64,000 nt of DNA from Maribacter stanieri (GTDB lineage: Bacteria > Bacteroidota > Bacteroidia > Flavobacteriales > Flavobacteriaceae): assembly GCF_900112245.1 (NCBI RefSeq), contig NZ_FOYX01000001.1, positions 1,847,856 to 1,911,855 on the forward strand, written 5' to 3'. The position numbers were made by a program, and so were the translations under genes. Below the pieces are notes generated by a model. The model had not been told where the DNA came from, did not search any database, and was given only the letters and a program-made list of their open reading frames with translations. Below are positions 18,855 through 27,598 of the stretch, in pieces (the stretch's first letter is position 1; the number at the start of each line of letters is the position of its first letter).

Positions 18855-18894
18855 TTTTAAATAAAATTGAGTCATAATTCAATTTTATTTAAAA
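18855..18894. repeat. 16-bp perfect AT-rich inverted repeat before amidohydrolase
   Basis: Arms 18855-18870 and 18879-18894 are perfect reverse complements (core TTTAAATAAAATTGA) around an 8-base loop. On the minus strand the hairpin ends 7 bases before the amidohydrolase ATG. It could be an operator, a translation-masking hairpin, or a weak terminator for the small cassette upstream (no T-run follows). Confidence 0.6.
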
Positions 18895-19036
18895 CAGAAT
18901 CATAACTAACAATAAAGAATAAGTGGTTTATAAATGTTAGGTTATATTATCGATTAATAATTTTTGAAATTACCAAACGTAGAAAAATATGAATGTCTTA
19001 ATTAACACATGTATTTAAAACTTTCTATAATCTTAA

Positions 19037-19390
19037 TCAGTTGCCAGTAATTATATCATCAAGTAAATCGTCTACGCCATATACTTTTGATTTGACAATT
19101 TGATATAACTCATTAAAACTTTCGAATACTTCCTTGGTTTTAAAATCTGAAACCTTATAAACTATAAATTTAGTATCTGGCCATACTTCAATTTTCGATA
19201 AGTCTTCAATTGAAATGTCTTTTTCTGGATATAAGTATAAGAGTATTTCATTTGGCTCTTGATTACTTTCGTGAATAGACCATTTGTATTTATTATTGTA
19301 AACAAAAAATATTTCTTCTTCAGTTTGTATAACGTTTGTAATTCTATCTTGATTTTCAATCATAGAATTGATTGCTTGTATGATTTTCAT
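19037..19390 (-). CDS. Hypothetical protein, second gene of a two-gene cassette
   Basis: A 117-residue soluble acidic protein that I do not recognise. It starts MKIIQAINSMIENQDRITNV, has an aromatic-rich central part (EEEIFFVYNNKYKWSIHE, ILLYLYPE) and ends in an acidic segment, VDDLLDDIITGN. Alternating hydrophobic residues suggest a small alpha/beta fold. Its ATG overlaps the stop of the upstream gene (ATGA), so the two are coupled in translation. The local sequence is visibly more AT-rich than the flanking core genes. No function is proposed. Confidence 0.75.
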   Translation of the reverse strand: MKIIQAINSMIENQDRITNVIQTEEEIFFVYNNKYKWSIHESNQEPNEILLYLYPEKDISIEDLSKIEVWPDTKFIVYKVSDFKTKEVFESFNELYQIVKSKVYGVDDLLDDIITGN

Positions 19391-19815
19391 TTTTTTATAA
19401 TTTTATTATATGAATCAAAATCTAAATTCCTGATACTTTCTCTTAATTCATGGACTAAACTCCTTTTTTTAGGTTCGTTAAGAGATTTTGGTTTATCAAT
19501 AAAACCTTCAATCTTCAAGATTATATTTTTTAAATTTTCTTTTAAAAAATCATTACCAGTAGTTTGACCTTGGATTTCGTGGAGAATATTTATTACCTCA
19601 ATTTTTTGTGTTGAATCACTTGCATTGAAATGATTTAACCTATCTAATTTTGATTTCAATTCAGATAATGTTAATTGAGTAGAATAATTTAGCAATAAAT
19701 TAAATGCATTGGATATTTTACTTCTTTGAAATAAAAAAAGATAAATAGCAATTCCAGAAGCCACAATTGTAAAAATATCGGCAATCAAACTTACTATTTC
19801 ACCAGATTGCAGCAT
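19387..19815 (-). CDS. Hypothetical single-span membrane protein, first gene of a two-gene cassette
   Basis: A 142-residue protein with one N-terminal transmembrane segment (about residues 8-28, IADIFTIVASGIAIYLFLF). After it comes a Lys/Asn-rich helical cytoplasmic domain with probable coiled-coil character (LTLSELKSKLDRLNHF, FLKENLKNIILKIEGF). I do not recognise the family. It is translationally coupled to the 117-residue partner. The membrane-anchor plus soluble-partner arrangement resembles small accessory modules, but nothing in either protein (nuclease, NTPase or toxin motif) identifies a role. Confidence 0.75.
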   Translation of the reverse strand: MLQSGEIVSLIADIFTIVASGIAIYLFLFQRSKISNAFNLLLNYSTQLTLSELKSKLDRLNHFNASDSTQKIEVINILHEIQGQTTGNDFLKENLKNIILKIEGFIDKPKSLNEPKKRSLVHELRESIRNLDFDSYNKIIKK

Positions 19816-19874
19816 GTTTCGTATTTTACAATTAGTATTAAAAAATTTTTTTTTGGTCTGTATTTTATTGAGTT

Positions 19875-20558
19875 CTAAACCGCCCTTTGCACTACCTCAA
19901 ATACTTTATTGGCATCACACTTAATTGTTTTAGAAGGAAATTTTAATATTAAGGCATAGTCATGTGTTGCCATTAATATGGTTCTACCAGACTTATTGAT
20001 TTCCTGTAAAACTTTCATAACCTCTACACTGGTTTGTGGATCAAGGTTTCCGGTAGGCTCATCGGCAATAATTAATTCTGGGTCGTTTAATAATGCACGT
20101 GCAATAGCAATACGTTGTTGTTCCCCACCAGAAAGTTCATGTGGGAACTTAAATCCTTTGGTTTTCATTCCTACTTTTTCAAGCACGTTAGAAACCTGAG
20201 TATCCATTTTTGCCTTATCCGTCCAACCAGTTGCTTTTAGAACAAAAAACATATTCTGGTTGATATTACGGTCTGGTAATAGTTTAAAATCTTGAAAAAC
20301 AATACCTAATTTTCTACGTAAAAAAGGAATGTCACTTTCCTTTAAAGTTTTAAGGTTGAATTCACCCACATGACCTTCACCTTTTTGCAATGGTAAATCG
20401 CCATAAAGTGTTTTCATGAAGCTACTTTTACCGCTTCCGGTCTTACCAATGAGGTAAACGAATTCCCCCTTAGCAATTTTTAAGCTCACTTCGCTCAACA
20501 CCAAGCTCTCTTTTTGAAAAATAGAGGCATCCTTAAGTTCTAAAACAATCTCTTCCAT
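19875..20558 (-). CDS. ftsE: FtsE-type ABC transporter ATP-binding protein
   Basis: A 227-residue ATPase. Walker A is GKTGSGKSS, the Q-loop is VFQDFKLL, the signature is LSGGEQQRIAIARAL, Walker B is LIIADEPTGNLD and the switch histidine lies in ATHD. The sequence is closest to the FtsE/LolD-type group; FVYLIGKTGSGKSSFMKTLYGDLP is FtsE-like. With FtsX, FtsE drives periplasmic cell-wall hydrolase activation at the septum. ftsX is not adjacent. The longest frame begins 34 codons earlier in a non-conserved hydrophobic stretch; the ATG at 20558 gives the family start MEEIVLELKDASI. It is divergent from the TPR/barrel operon. Confidence 0.88.
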   Translation of the reverse strand: MEEIVLELKDASIFQKESLVLSEVSLKIAKGEFVYLIGKTGSGKSSFMKTLYGDLPLQKGEGHVGEFNLKTLKESDIPFLRRKLGIVFQDFKLLPDRNINQNMFFVLKATGWTDKAKMDTQVSNVLEKVGMKTKGFKFPHELSGGEQQRIAIARALLNDPELIIADEPTGNLDPQTSVEVMKVLQEINKSGRTILMATHDYALILKFPSKTIKCDANKVFEVVQRAV

Positions 20559-20667
20559 AACGCAAATGTTGATATAAAAGTAATAAGTTCCATTTGATAT
20601 TAGAGAACCCTTAATCAAAATCTTTTCTTTTGTATAGGTATTGCACATACTTAGGTACAATTTTTGT

Positions 20668-20687
20668 CGTTATCACATGTGATAACG
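20668..20687. promoter_or_regulatory. Perfect 20-bp palindrome, operator-like
   Basis: CGTTATCACATGTGATAACG is a perfect 20-bp dyad, 26 bp before the TPR gene. It directly follows a degenerate promoter, TTG at 20641 and AATTTTTG at 20659-20666, and so would sit on the transcription start. It is not a terminator because the flanking genes are divergent. A repressor site is the simplest reading. Confidence 0.6.
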
Positions 20688-20713
20688 GTACTTCTAAATA
20701 GTAACAGAACACT

Positions 20714-23700
20714 ATGCTTAAAAAAATCACCGCTTTTATTCCAATGGTACTCGGTTTGGTCGCATTGACCACAGCCCAAGAGTCTAAGATTTACACCCAT
20801 GAACAAAAAGCATTTCAAGACGCGCTAGCGCTTTACAACAACGAACAATATCAAGCGGCACAGACCATTTTTGAAAAGGTCAAAGTGTCTACAAAAGACG
20901 AGGAGACTGCTGCCAATAGTGCATATTATGCAGCCAATGCGGCAGTACGCCTAAACCAGATCGGTGCAGATCGATTAATGGAAGATTTTGTTGAAAAATA
21001 TCCTACGTCTACCAAGCGTAATTCTGCTTTTGCAGATGTGGCAGAATATTATTTTCAGACAGGGAAATATCCTTATGCTTTAAAATGGTACGACAAGGTT
21101 GACCAGAACTCATTGTCTCGTGGTGAGCTGGATAAGTTCAATTTCAACTATGGGTATTCGCTATTCTCATCCCGTAAGACAAAACAGGCAGAAAAGTATC
21201 TTGAAAAGGTAACTACTTCTCAGGTATATGGGTCTCAGGCAAAATATTACTTGGGGTATATCTCTTATCAAGAAGATGATTACGAAACGGCAAATCAGCG
21301 TTTCGATCAAATTACCGATCAAGATGTTTTAGAAGAGAAGTTGAGCTATTACCAGGCAGATATGAATTTTAAACTTGGTAAGTTCGAAGAGGCAATTGCC
21401 GTGGCTAAAAAACAAATACCAAAATCTGATAGAAGGGAAGTTTCTGAACTAAACAAGATTATAGGGGAAAGCTATTTTAACCTGAAGCAATACGAAAATG
21501 CAATTCCGTATTTAACCGAGTATAATGGTAAAGGTGGTAAATGGAGCAATACCGATTACTACTACCTGGGTTATGCTTATTACAAGGGAGGAGATTATGC
21601 GAGTGCTATAGCCCAATTCAATAAAATTATTGGCGGTACCAATAGCGTTGCACAGAATGCTTACTACCATTTAGCAGAGTGTTATTTAAAGCTTGATAAA
21701 AAGCAAGAAGCATTGAACGCTTTCCGTAATGCTTCTCAAATGGATTACAGTGCCGAGATTCAGAAAGATGCATTTTTAAATTATGCACGTTTGAGTTATG
21801 AGGTGGGTAATGCCTATGAGCCGGTACCACAGGTAATAACTAATTACTTGAAAACTTACCCGAAAGATGAGCATCAAGAAGAAATGCAGACCTTATTGGT
21901 AGATTCATACATTACTTCAAAGAATTTTGAGGGCGCAATGCAATTGCTAGAAGAGAATAAGAATTATGCTAGTAAAGCGGTATATCAAAAAGTAGCTTAC
22001 TATAGAGGTATTGAACTTTTTATGGAAGGTGATTACAATGCTGCAGCAGAGAATTTCGGTAAATCTTTAAACAGTGCAGAAGATATGTTGTTCAAAGCAA
22101 GAGCAAATTATTGGAAGGCGGAAGCTGATTATAATAGCAACAGATTTGATGATGCCGCAAAAGGATTTTTAGCTTTTAAGAATAATCCGTCAGCAAAAAA
22201 TACAGAAATGTATGCCGATGTAGATTATAACTTGGCATATGCATACTTCAAGCAAAAAGATTATACCGATGCTATTACCTATTACAATGCATTTACCGCT
22301 AACGGAAATGCAGAGGTAGAGAAATTGCATGATGGATTTTTAAGATTGGGAGATAGCTACTACGCTACTAGTAAATACTGGCCAGCTATTGAAACATATA
22401 ACAAAGCACTTGCATTAACAGGTCCTGAGAAAGATTATGCTTTCTACCAAAAAGCAATGAGCTACGGTTATGTTGATAGAGGTGCAAGCAAAATTGAGAA
22501 TTTAGAGGAGTTCGTAAACCAATACCCGAGATCTAGTTTTAAAGATGATGCCTTGTTTGAGCTGGGTAACACCTATGTATCGCAAGGGCAAGAGAACAAA
22601 GGTCTTGAGGCTTATGATAGATTGATTAGTGAATACAGAGGTAGCTCTTTAGTGCCACAAGCATTAATGAGACAAGGTCTGGTTAATTATAATGCGAGTA
22701 GAAACGAAGCTGCTTTAGCGAAGTTTAAAACTGTTGTTCGTGATTTTCCAAAAACACAAGAAGCCATACAAGCGGTAGCTACTGCAAAATTGGTCTATGT
22801 TGACATGGGGCAAGTAAACGAATATGCAGAATGGGTACGCGGACTTGATTTTGTTGAGGTGACCGATGCCGAATTAGACAACGCCACTTTTGATGCTGCG
22901 CAAAAGCAGAATTTAGAGGGTAATGTAGATGCTGCTATTAAAGGGTATAAAAATTACATTCAGCAATTCCCAACTGGATTACATGCTGTTGACGCCAACT
23001 TTAGTCTAGCACAATTGTACTTTGGTAAAGGGGAGAAAGAATCGGCTTTACCATATTATAAATATGTTGCCGATAGAAGTACAAGTGAGTATGCAGAACA
23101 AGCATTAACCCGTGTTTGCGAGGTTTATATTTCTAAAGATGACTACCAAATTGCTTTGCCATATTTATTGAAATTAGAGAGTCAGGCAAATATTCAGCAG
23201 AATAGAACATTTGCACGCTCTAACTTAATGAAAGGCTATTATGGTGAGAAGAATTATCCAAAGACTTTAGAGTATGCCGACAAGGTATTGTCTACACCAA
23301 GTATAGATAATAGAATTAAGAGTGATGCACATATTATGATCGCTAGATCTGCCATTGCTACCAATGACGAGCAAAAAGCAAAGTCAGCATATGCAGAGGT
23401 TTTAAAAATTGCATCTGGGGCTACGGCTGCAGAAGCATTATACTATGATGCCTATTTTGAGCATAAAGATGGTGCTTATGAAAACTCAAATGTCGCCGTA
23501 CAAAAACTGGCTAAAGACTATGCGGTTTATAAAGAGTGGGGTGGTAAAGGTTTAGTGTTAATGGCTAAGAATTATTATGCACTAAATGATGCCTACCAAG
23601 CAACTTATATTCTTGAAAGTGTGATTACAAATTTTAGTCAATATCCAGAAATTGTATCAGAGGCAAGGGCAGAGCTTGCTATTATAAAGTCGAAAGAGGC

Positions 23701-23731
23701 TAAGAGTAACTCATCAGTTGATCCTAATTAA
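20714..23731 (+). CDS. Large periplasmic tetratricopeptide-repeat protein
   Basis: A 1005-residue exported protein. The signal peptide is MLKKITAFIPMVLGLVALTTAQ. Helical TPR units fill nearly the whole remaining length, with repeated signatures such as AYFKQKDYTDAITYYNAF, ALFELGNTYVSQGQENKGLE and AQLYFGKGEKESALPYYKYV. Such proteins act as scaffolds or bind partner proteins. The barrel gene begins 29 bp downstream and is surely cotranscribed, so a periplasmic TPR arm serving an outer-membrane barrel is the likely design. The C-terminus is short and hydrophilic, with no sorting domain. Confidence 0.9.
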   Translation: MLKKITAFIPMVLGLVALTTAQESKIYTHEQKAFQDALALYNNEQYQAAQTIFEKVKVSTKDEETAANSAYYAANAAVRLNQIGADRLMEDFVEKYPTSTKRNSAFADVAEYYFQTGKYPYALKWYDKVDQNSLSRGELDKFNFNYGYSLFSSRKTKQAEKYLEKVTTSQVYGSQAKYYLGYISYQEDDYETANQRFDQITDQDVLEEKLSYYQADMNFKLGKFEEAIAVAKKQIPKSDRREVSELNKIIGESYFNLKQYENAIPYLTEYNGKGGKWSNTDYYYLGYAYYKGGDYASAIAQFNKIIGGTNSVAQNAYYHLAECYLKLDKKQEALNAFRNASQMDYSAEIQKDAFLNYARLSYEVGNAYEPVPQVITNYLKTYPKDEHQEEMQTLLVDSYITSKNFEGAMQLLEENKNYASKAVYQKVAYYRGIELFMEGDYNAAAENFGKSLNSAEDMLFKARANYWKAEADYNSNRFDDAAKGFLAFKNNPSAKNTEMYADVDYNLAYAYFKQKDYTDAITYYNAFTANGNAEVEKLHDGFLRLGDSYYATSKYWPAIETYNKALALTGPEKDYAFYQKAMSYGYVDRGASKIENLEEFVNQYPRSSFKDDALFELGNTYVSQGQENKGLEAYDRLISEYRGSSLVPQALMRQGLVNYNASRNEAALAKFKTVVRDFPKTQEAIQAVATAKLVYVDMGQVNEYAEWVRGLDFVEVTDAELDNATFDAAQKQNLEGNVDAAIKGYKNYIQQFPTGLHAVDANFSLAQLYFGKGEKESALPYYKYVADRSTSEYAEQALTRVCEVYISKDDYQIALPYLLKLESQANIQQNRTFARSNLMKGYYGEKNYPKTLEYADKVLSTPSIDNRIKSDAHIMIARSAIATNDEQKAKSAYAEVLKIASGATAAEALYYDAYFEHKDGAYENSNVAVQKLAKDYAVYKEWGGKGLVLMAKNYYALNDAYQATYILESVITNFSQYPEIVSEARAELAIIKSKEAKSNSSVDPN

Positions 23732-23760
23732 AAACTACGTACACCAGTAAAAGAACACCT

Positions 23761-25512
23761 ATGTACAACAAACATATATTTGCGCTTATTTTTTTAACGC
23801 TTGGTTTTCAAGTTGTTTTTGCTCAAGAGGAGGAAAAGGATTTGGGAACGGAGACCGTAACGGTTACCAAAGCATATACGCCAACCGTTTCAGATGCTTT
23901 TAAAATTAAATCGGTTCCTAATATGAACGATTCTATCGTACTACAGAAAAAACCGATTACCTATAGCATTTTTTCAGTGCCTGTAGCGTCTACGTTTACA
24001 CCATCTAAAGGCACGGCATCTAAAGTGGAAAGATTGCCGCCGCCAGTACTATATAATTCGTATGCTTCTTTAGGAGCAGGCTTATATGGTAATGTATTGG
24101 GTGAATTTTATACCAGTAGAACCATTAATAGAGATGAAAATTTTGATATTGGTTTCAATCATTTATCCTCACGAGGTGGAATTGATGGTGTTGAGTTGAA
24201 TGATACTTTTTATGATACCAGATTAGATGCATCATATGCAAAACGCGACCGCGATTTAGATTGGGGAGCGGCAATTGGGCTACAACATCAATTATATAAT
24301 TGGTACGGTATAGAGCCAGGCGTGTTCAGTGAAACAGTTATTAATAGTATAGACGAACGTCAGAACTATTTTATGGGTGAGGCAAGTGGTCACATCAATG
24401 TAGAAGATGCTTATTTTAAAAGAGCGGACTTAACTTACCGTAGATTTTTTAATGCTGTAAGTTCTGGAGAAAACAGGGCTATCTTTAATACAGGTTTTGA
24501 GTTTCCTGTAAACGACGAGGTATTCAATGCCAAGGTAAAAGTTGATTATGTGGGCGGTACTTTTGAGAACGCAGATGTTAGCAGTACTACTAATGACAAT
24601 GGAATTTCTTATGGAAATTTACAAGTAGGTGTTAATCCGTCTTTAAAAATGTTACGTGATGACCTATCATTGAACTTGGGAGTGAATTTAGTATACGGAA
24701 TGGATTTAGAGAATAGCGAAAGTAACTTCTATATCTATCCTGCGGTAACCGCATCATATCGTTTGTTAGATGAATCTGTTATTGCTTATGGTGGTGTTAC
24801 GGGTGAGTTGAAGCAGAATTCTTATTATGATTTTGTGGAAGGCAATCCGTTTGTTTCTCCAACGCTAACCGTTGCTCCAACAGATAGTCAGTATAATGCC
24901 TATGTCGGCTTTAAGGGGCAATTATTGCCAAATTTAAGTTATAACGTTAAAGGGTCTTATTCGGCAGAAAATAACAAACCATTATATGTTTTAAACCCTA
25001 GAAACGATTTTAGGTCTGATGAGAAAGGGTATTATTACGGAAATTCATTTGATCTGTTTTATGATGATATAAAGACATTGGGCATATTTGGGGAATTGAA
25101 TGTTGACGTAAACCGTAATTTCACTTTGGGTGTTAATGCTGAGGTTTATGACTATAATACAGAAACGGGAAACCCAGCTTGGAACTTGCCAAACTTAAAA
25201 GCATCTCTTTTTATGGATTATCAGATTGGAGAAAAATGGTATGCGGGAGCTAATTTATTTTATGTTGGCGAACGTGATGATTTTTCATCAAACGTAATTC
25301 AGAATGCACTGCCTAGCGATTTTCCTGCTACACAAATTACTTTAGACGGCTTTTTCGATGCAAATGCGCATATTGGCTATCGCTATACAGATCAATGGTC
25401 TTTCTTTATAAAAGGGGCAAACCTATCTAATAATGATTACCAACGTTGGGCTAATTTTCAAGTTCAAGGTATTCAGGTTTTGGGAGGAGCAACGTATAAG
25501 TTCGATTTCTAG
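23761..25512 (+). CDS. Outer-membrane beta-barrel protein, TonB-receptor-like without a full plug
   Basis: A 583-residue exported protein (signal peptide MYNKHIFALIFLTLGFQVVFAQ). After a short N-terminal stretch resembling the start of a TonB-dependent receptor plug (ETVTVTKAYTPTVSDAFKI), the rest is beta-barrel with alternating aromatic strands. It ends in an aromatic-rich strand, LGGATYKFDF, as outer-membrane proteins do. A normal plug needs about 120-150 residues, but here the barrel seems to begin by about residue 95. The protein is therefore either a plugless barrel or one whose gate is supplied by the cotranscribed TPR protein. Substrate is unknown. Confidence 0.85.
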   Translation: MYNKHIFALIFLTLGFQVVFAQEEEKDLGTETVTVTKAYTPTVSDAFKIKSVPNMNDSIVLQKKPITYSIFSVPVASTFTPSKGTASKVERLPPPVLYNSYASLGAGLYGNVLGEFYTSRTINRDENFDIGFNHLSSRGGIDGVELNDTFYDTRLDASYAKRDRDLDWGAAIGLQHQLYNWYGIEPGVFSETVINSIDERQNYFMGEASGHINVEDAYFKRADLTYRRFFNAVSSGENRAIFNTGFEFPVNDEVFNAKVKVDYVGGTFENADVSSTTNDNGISYGNLQVGVNPSLKMLRDDLSLNLGVNLVYGMDLENSESNFYIYPAVTASYRLLDESVIAYGGVTGELKQNSYYDFVEGNPFVSPTLTVAPTDSQYNAYVGFKGQLLPNLSYNVKGSYSAENNKPLYVLNPRNDFRSDEKGYYYGNSFDLFYDDIKTLGIFGELNVDVNRNFTLGVNAEVYDYNTETGNPAWNLPNLKASLFMDYQIGEKWYAGANLFYVGERDDFSSNVIQNALPSDFPATQITLDGFFDANAHIGYRYTDQWSFFIKGANLSNNDYQRWANFQVQGIQVLGGATYKFDF

Positions 25513-25534
25513 AATCTTATAAAATTTATATTTC

Positions 25535-25568
25535 AAAAAGCCCTTCTATTTATTTAGAAGGGCTTTTT
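25535..25568 (+). terminator. Terminator of the TPR/barrel operon
   Basis: A 14-bp perfect stem (25535-25548 with 25555-25568), 6-base loop and terminal T-run, 22 bases after the barrel stop. Confidence 0.85.
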
Positions 25569-25627
25569 GATATGTCTAATCTTAATTTTATAGGATTTCT
25601 GTACTTTAGGGAATCTGTACCATACTC

Positions 25628-26734
25628 ATGTTAGCTAAAACTCAACATATAAAACTTTTACTATCGCTACTGTTTGTTATGCCTTTCTTTGGGGTTGCAC
25701 AAAACCTGGTTCTAAATCCTAGTTTTGAAAGGTATATAAATTGCCCTGTTAAATTGGGGAATCTAGAAAAGGATGTTGAAGATTGGAATATGCCTACACT
25801 TGGTTCTACAGATTATTTTAATGGTTGTAGTAAAGTCATGGGTACTCCCGAGAATTTCAATGGCCAGCAACCAGCTAATTTTGGAGTTGGCTATGTTGGG
25901 TTTTATATGTATGCCCCAAACGATTATCGCGAGTATATAGAAGCACAAATGAGTTCTACTTTAAAGAAGGGGGAACAATATAATATCTCATTTTATGTAA
26001 GCCTGGCAGAACGTTCAGATTTTGCAGTAAAGGAATTTGGTATACGGTTTACCGAGCTTCCTGTTTCCGTAGAGACGAGTAAAGTATTGTCTGGCTTGCA
26101 TTTTTCTAAACTACAAGGAGATATATCCGAAGAACTTGAAATCACATATTCAAAGTATTATTCCGATGAAATAAAATGGGTTAAGCTAACTACAGAATAT
26201 GAGGCTACCGGAACTGAAAATTATATGATTATCGGTAATTTCAAGAATAATAAACGGACACAGAAATATCAAACAAAAAGAAAAATTACCAAAGGGTCTT
26301 ACTACTATCTTGATATGGTCTCAGTAAAGAATGTTAATTCAAAAAATGAAAATGTAATAGTCTCCAATGATAGAGAATATCAACTAGATAGTATTCATGT
26401 TTTTAAAGATATCTACTTTAATTTCAATAAATCTAAAATTAGAGGAAACCACCAACAAGAAATGGAGTCGCTATTGTCTTACTTGAAGTCAAATACAGAT
26501 ATTAATATTAAGATTATAGGTCATACGGATAATAAAGGCACTGATGTTTTTAATCAAAAATTATCCATAAAACGAGCTTCTGAAATAGTAGCTTATTTAA
26601 GTAAAAATGGAATCCCTGAAAAAAGAATCACTACAGAAGGGCATGGTAGCCTAAAACCCATTTTTACTAATAATACTGAAGCCGGTAGATTTCTCAACCG
26701 GCGTGTAGAATTTGTTCTTAGTAAAAAAGATTAG
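25628..26734 (+). CDS. OmpA-family protein with N-terminal beta-sandwich domain
   Basis: A 368-residue exported protein. The signal peptide is MLAKTQHIKLLLSLLFVMPFFGVAQ. Next comes a domain of about 200 residues that begins NLVLNPSFERYINCP and looks like a carbohydrate-binding-type beta sandwich. The C-terminal OmpA peptidoglycan-binding domain runs from about residue 250 to 368. Its core is IIGHTDNKGTDVFNQKLS, then RASEIVAYL and NRRVEF, with the D and R that contact diaminopimelate in the expected places. It probably tethers the cell wall to the outer layer. Its stop overlaps that of the convergent NIPSNAP gene by 4 bp. Confidence 0.9.
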   Translation: MLAKTQHIKLLLSLLFVMPFFGVAQNLVLNPSFERYINCPVKLGNLEKDVEDWNMPTLGSTDYFNGCSKVMGTPENFNGQQPANFGVGYVGFYMYAPNDYREYIEAQMSSTLKKGEQYNISFYVSLAERSDFAVKEFGIRFTELPVSVETSKVLSGLHFSKLQGDISEELEITYSKYYSDEIKWVKLTTEYEATGTENYMIIGNFKNNKRTQKYQTKRKITKGSYYYLDMVSVKNVNSKNENVIVSNDREYQLDSIHVFKDIYFNFNKSKIRGNHQQEMESLLSYLKSNTDINIKIIGHTDNKGTDVFNQKLSIKRASEIVAYLSKNGIPEKRITTEGHGSLKPIFTNNTEAGRFLNRRVEFVLSKKD

Positions 26735-27513
26735 TAATCTGAATATTCAGTAGGGTACAAAAGATAAATATCTGCATGGCTAACCGTGTTTTGGTATTTG
26801 TCGATTACTGAAATTTCTTTCCATTTATCAGAAGACCCAAAGTCTTTCCAAAGTGCATCTCTCTTTTCCATGTTGGTAAAAGTGGTCATATACATTAGGT
26901 TAGGCATTTTGTCGCCAGAGATAACATCTGCATAAAAAACGGCATTGAAGCCTAGGCTTTCAAAAAGTTCAACTTCACCGCCTTCATTAAACATATTAAC
27001 TTTTCTATTGTACATGGCTTCTGTTGGGCCTTCATAGCTTCGTAACTCGTAAACCCTATCAACACGTTTGCCCTCAACCTTACTAGGCTTCATTTTTGGC
27101 ATATCAGGAAAAGCTCTCAATAGTATCGAGCTTATTCTTTCATATGGTTTTTTGTCATGTGTAGCATTTATGTATTCAGCACCTGCAGATAAATGTGTTT
27201 TGTCTACTGCAAGCATCGACTCCAATTTGTCAAACTCGGCTAATGATTGAAACGGAATCAGTACATAAATTTTGTCACTTACCTTAAACTTATCAGGTCT
27301 AACCTTAAAGACGCCTACAGGTTTAATACCCATTCTTTTTAAAGCAGGTAAATACGCATGTTCTAAGTAATTGTCGACCATTTTTTCTTGGTCGTCATTT
27401 TTAATGGTATAGGTTTTTAGTTCGTAGTACTCTTTTTCTTGAGCATAACCAGAAATTGATGAGATAACCATAATCAAAAGTGTAAGCAATGGTAACCGAA
27501 ATGTATTCTTCAT
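26731..27513 (-). CDS. NIPSNAP-family protein, exported
   Basis: A 260-residue protein with a signal peptide (MKNTFRLPLLTLLIMVISSISGYAQ) and two NIPSNAP ferredoxin-like units. The first opens YYELKTYTIKN, and the second opens RVYELRSYEGPTEAMYNRKVNMF. The domain is small-molecule-binding or structural; no enzymatic activity is established. The longest frame would start 42 codons earlier in a hydrophobic leader of poor quality. The ATG at 27513 gives a clean signal peptide and was chosen. Confidence 0.9.
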   Translation of the reverse strand: MKNTFRLPLLTLLIMVISSISGYAQEKEYYELKTYTIKNDDQEKMVDNYLEHAYLPALKRMGIKPVGVFKVRPDKFKVSDKIYVLIPFQSLAEFDKLESMLAVDKTHLSAGAEYINATHDKKPYERISSILLRAFPDMPKMKPSKVEGKRVDRVYELRSYEGPTEAMYNRKVNMFNEGGEVELFESLGFNAVFYADVISGDKMPNLMYMTTFTNMEKRDALWKDFGSSDKWKEISVIDKYQNTVSHADIYLLYPTEYSDY

Positions 27514-27574
27514 GAAGTTGTGAGTTTGTTTTAGAATTAGAAAGTTAATCATAAAAAAAATGATGCCTATGATG

Positions 27575-27582
27575 TATTTTTG
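27575..27582 (+). promoter_or_regulatory. -7 element of the MFS gene
   Basis: TATTTTTG matches TAnnTTTG exactly and ends 16 bases before the ATG at 27599. It lies inside the longer alternative reading frame from 27560, which argues that the upstream start is not used. Confidence 0.42.
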
Positions 27583-27598
27583 TAGTAGTAATTTTTCT

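Noticed and set aside
20668..20687. CRP/FNR binding site or terminator reading of the 20-bp palindrome
   Set aside because: Half-sites are in the opposite order to CRP/FNR and have no spacer; flanking genes are divergent, so no terminator is needed.
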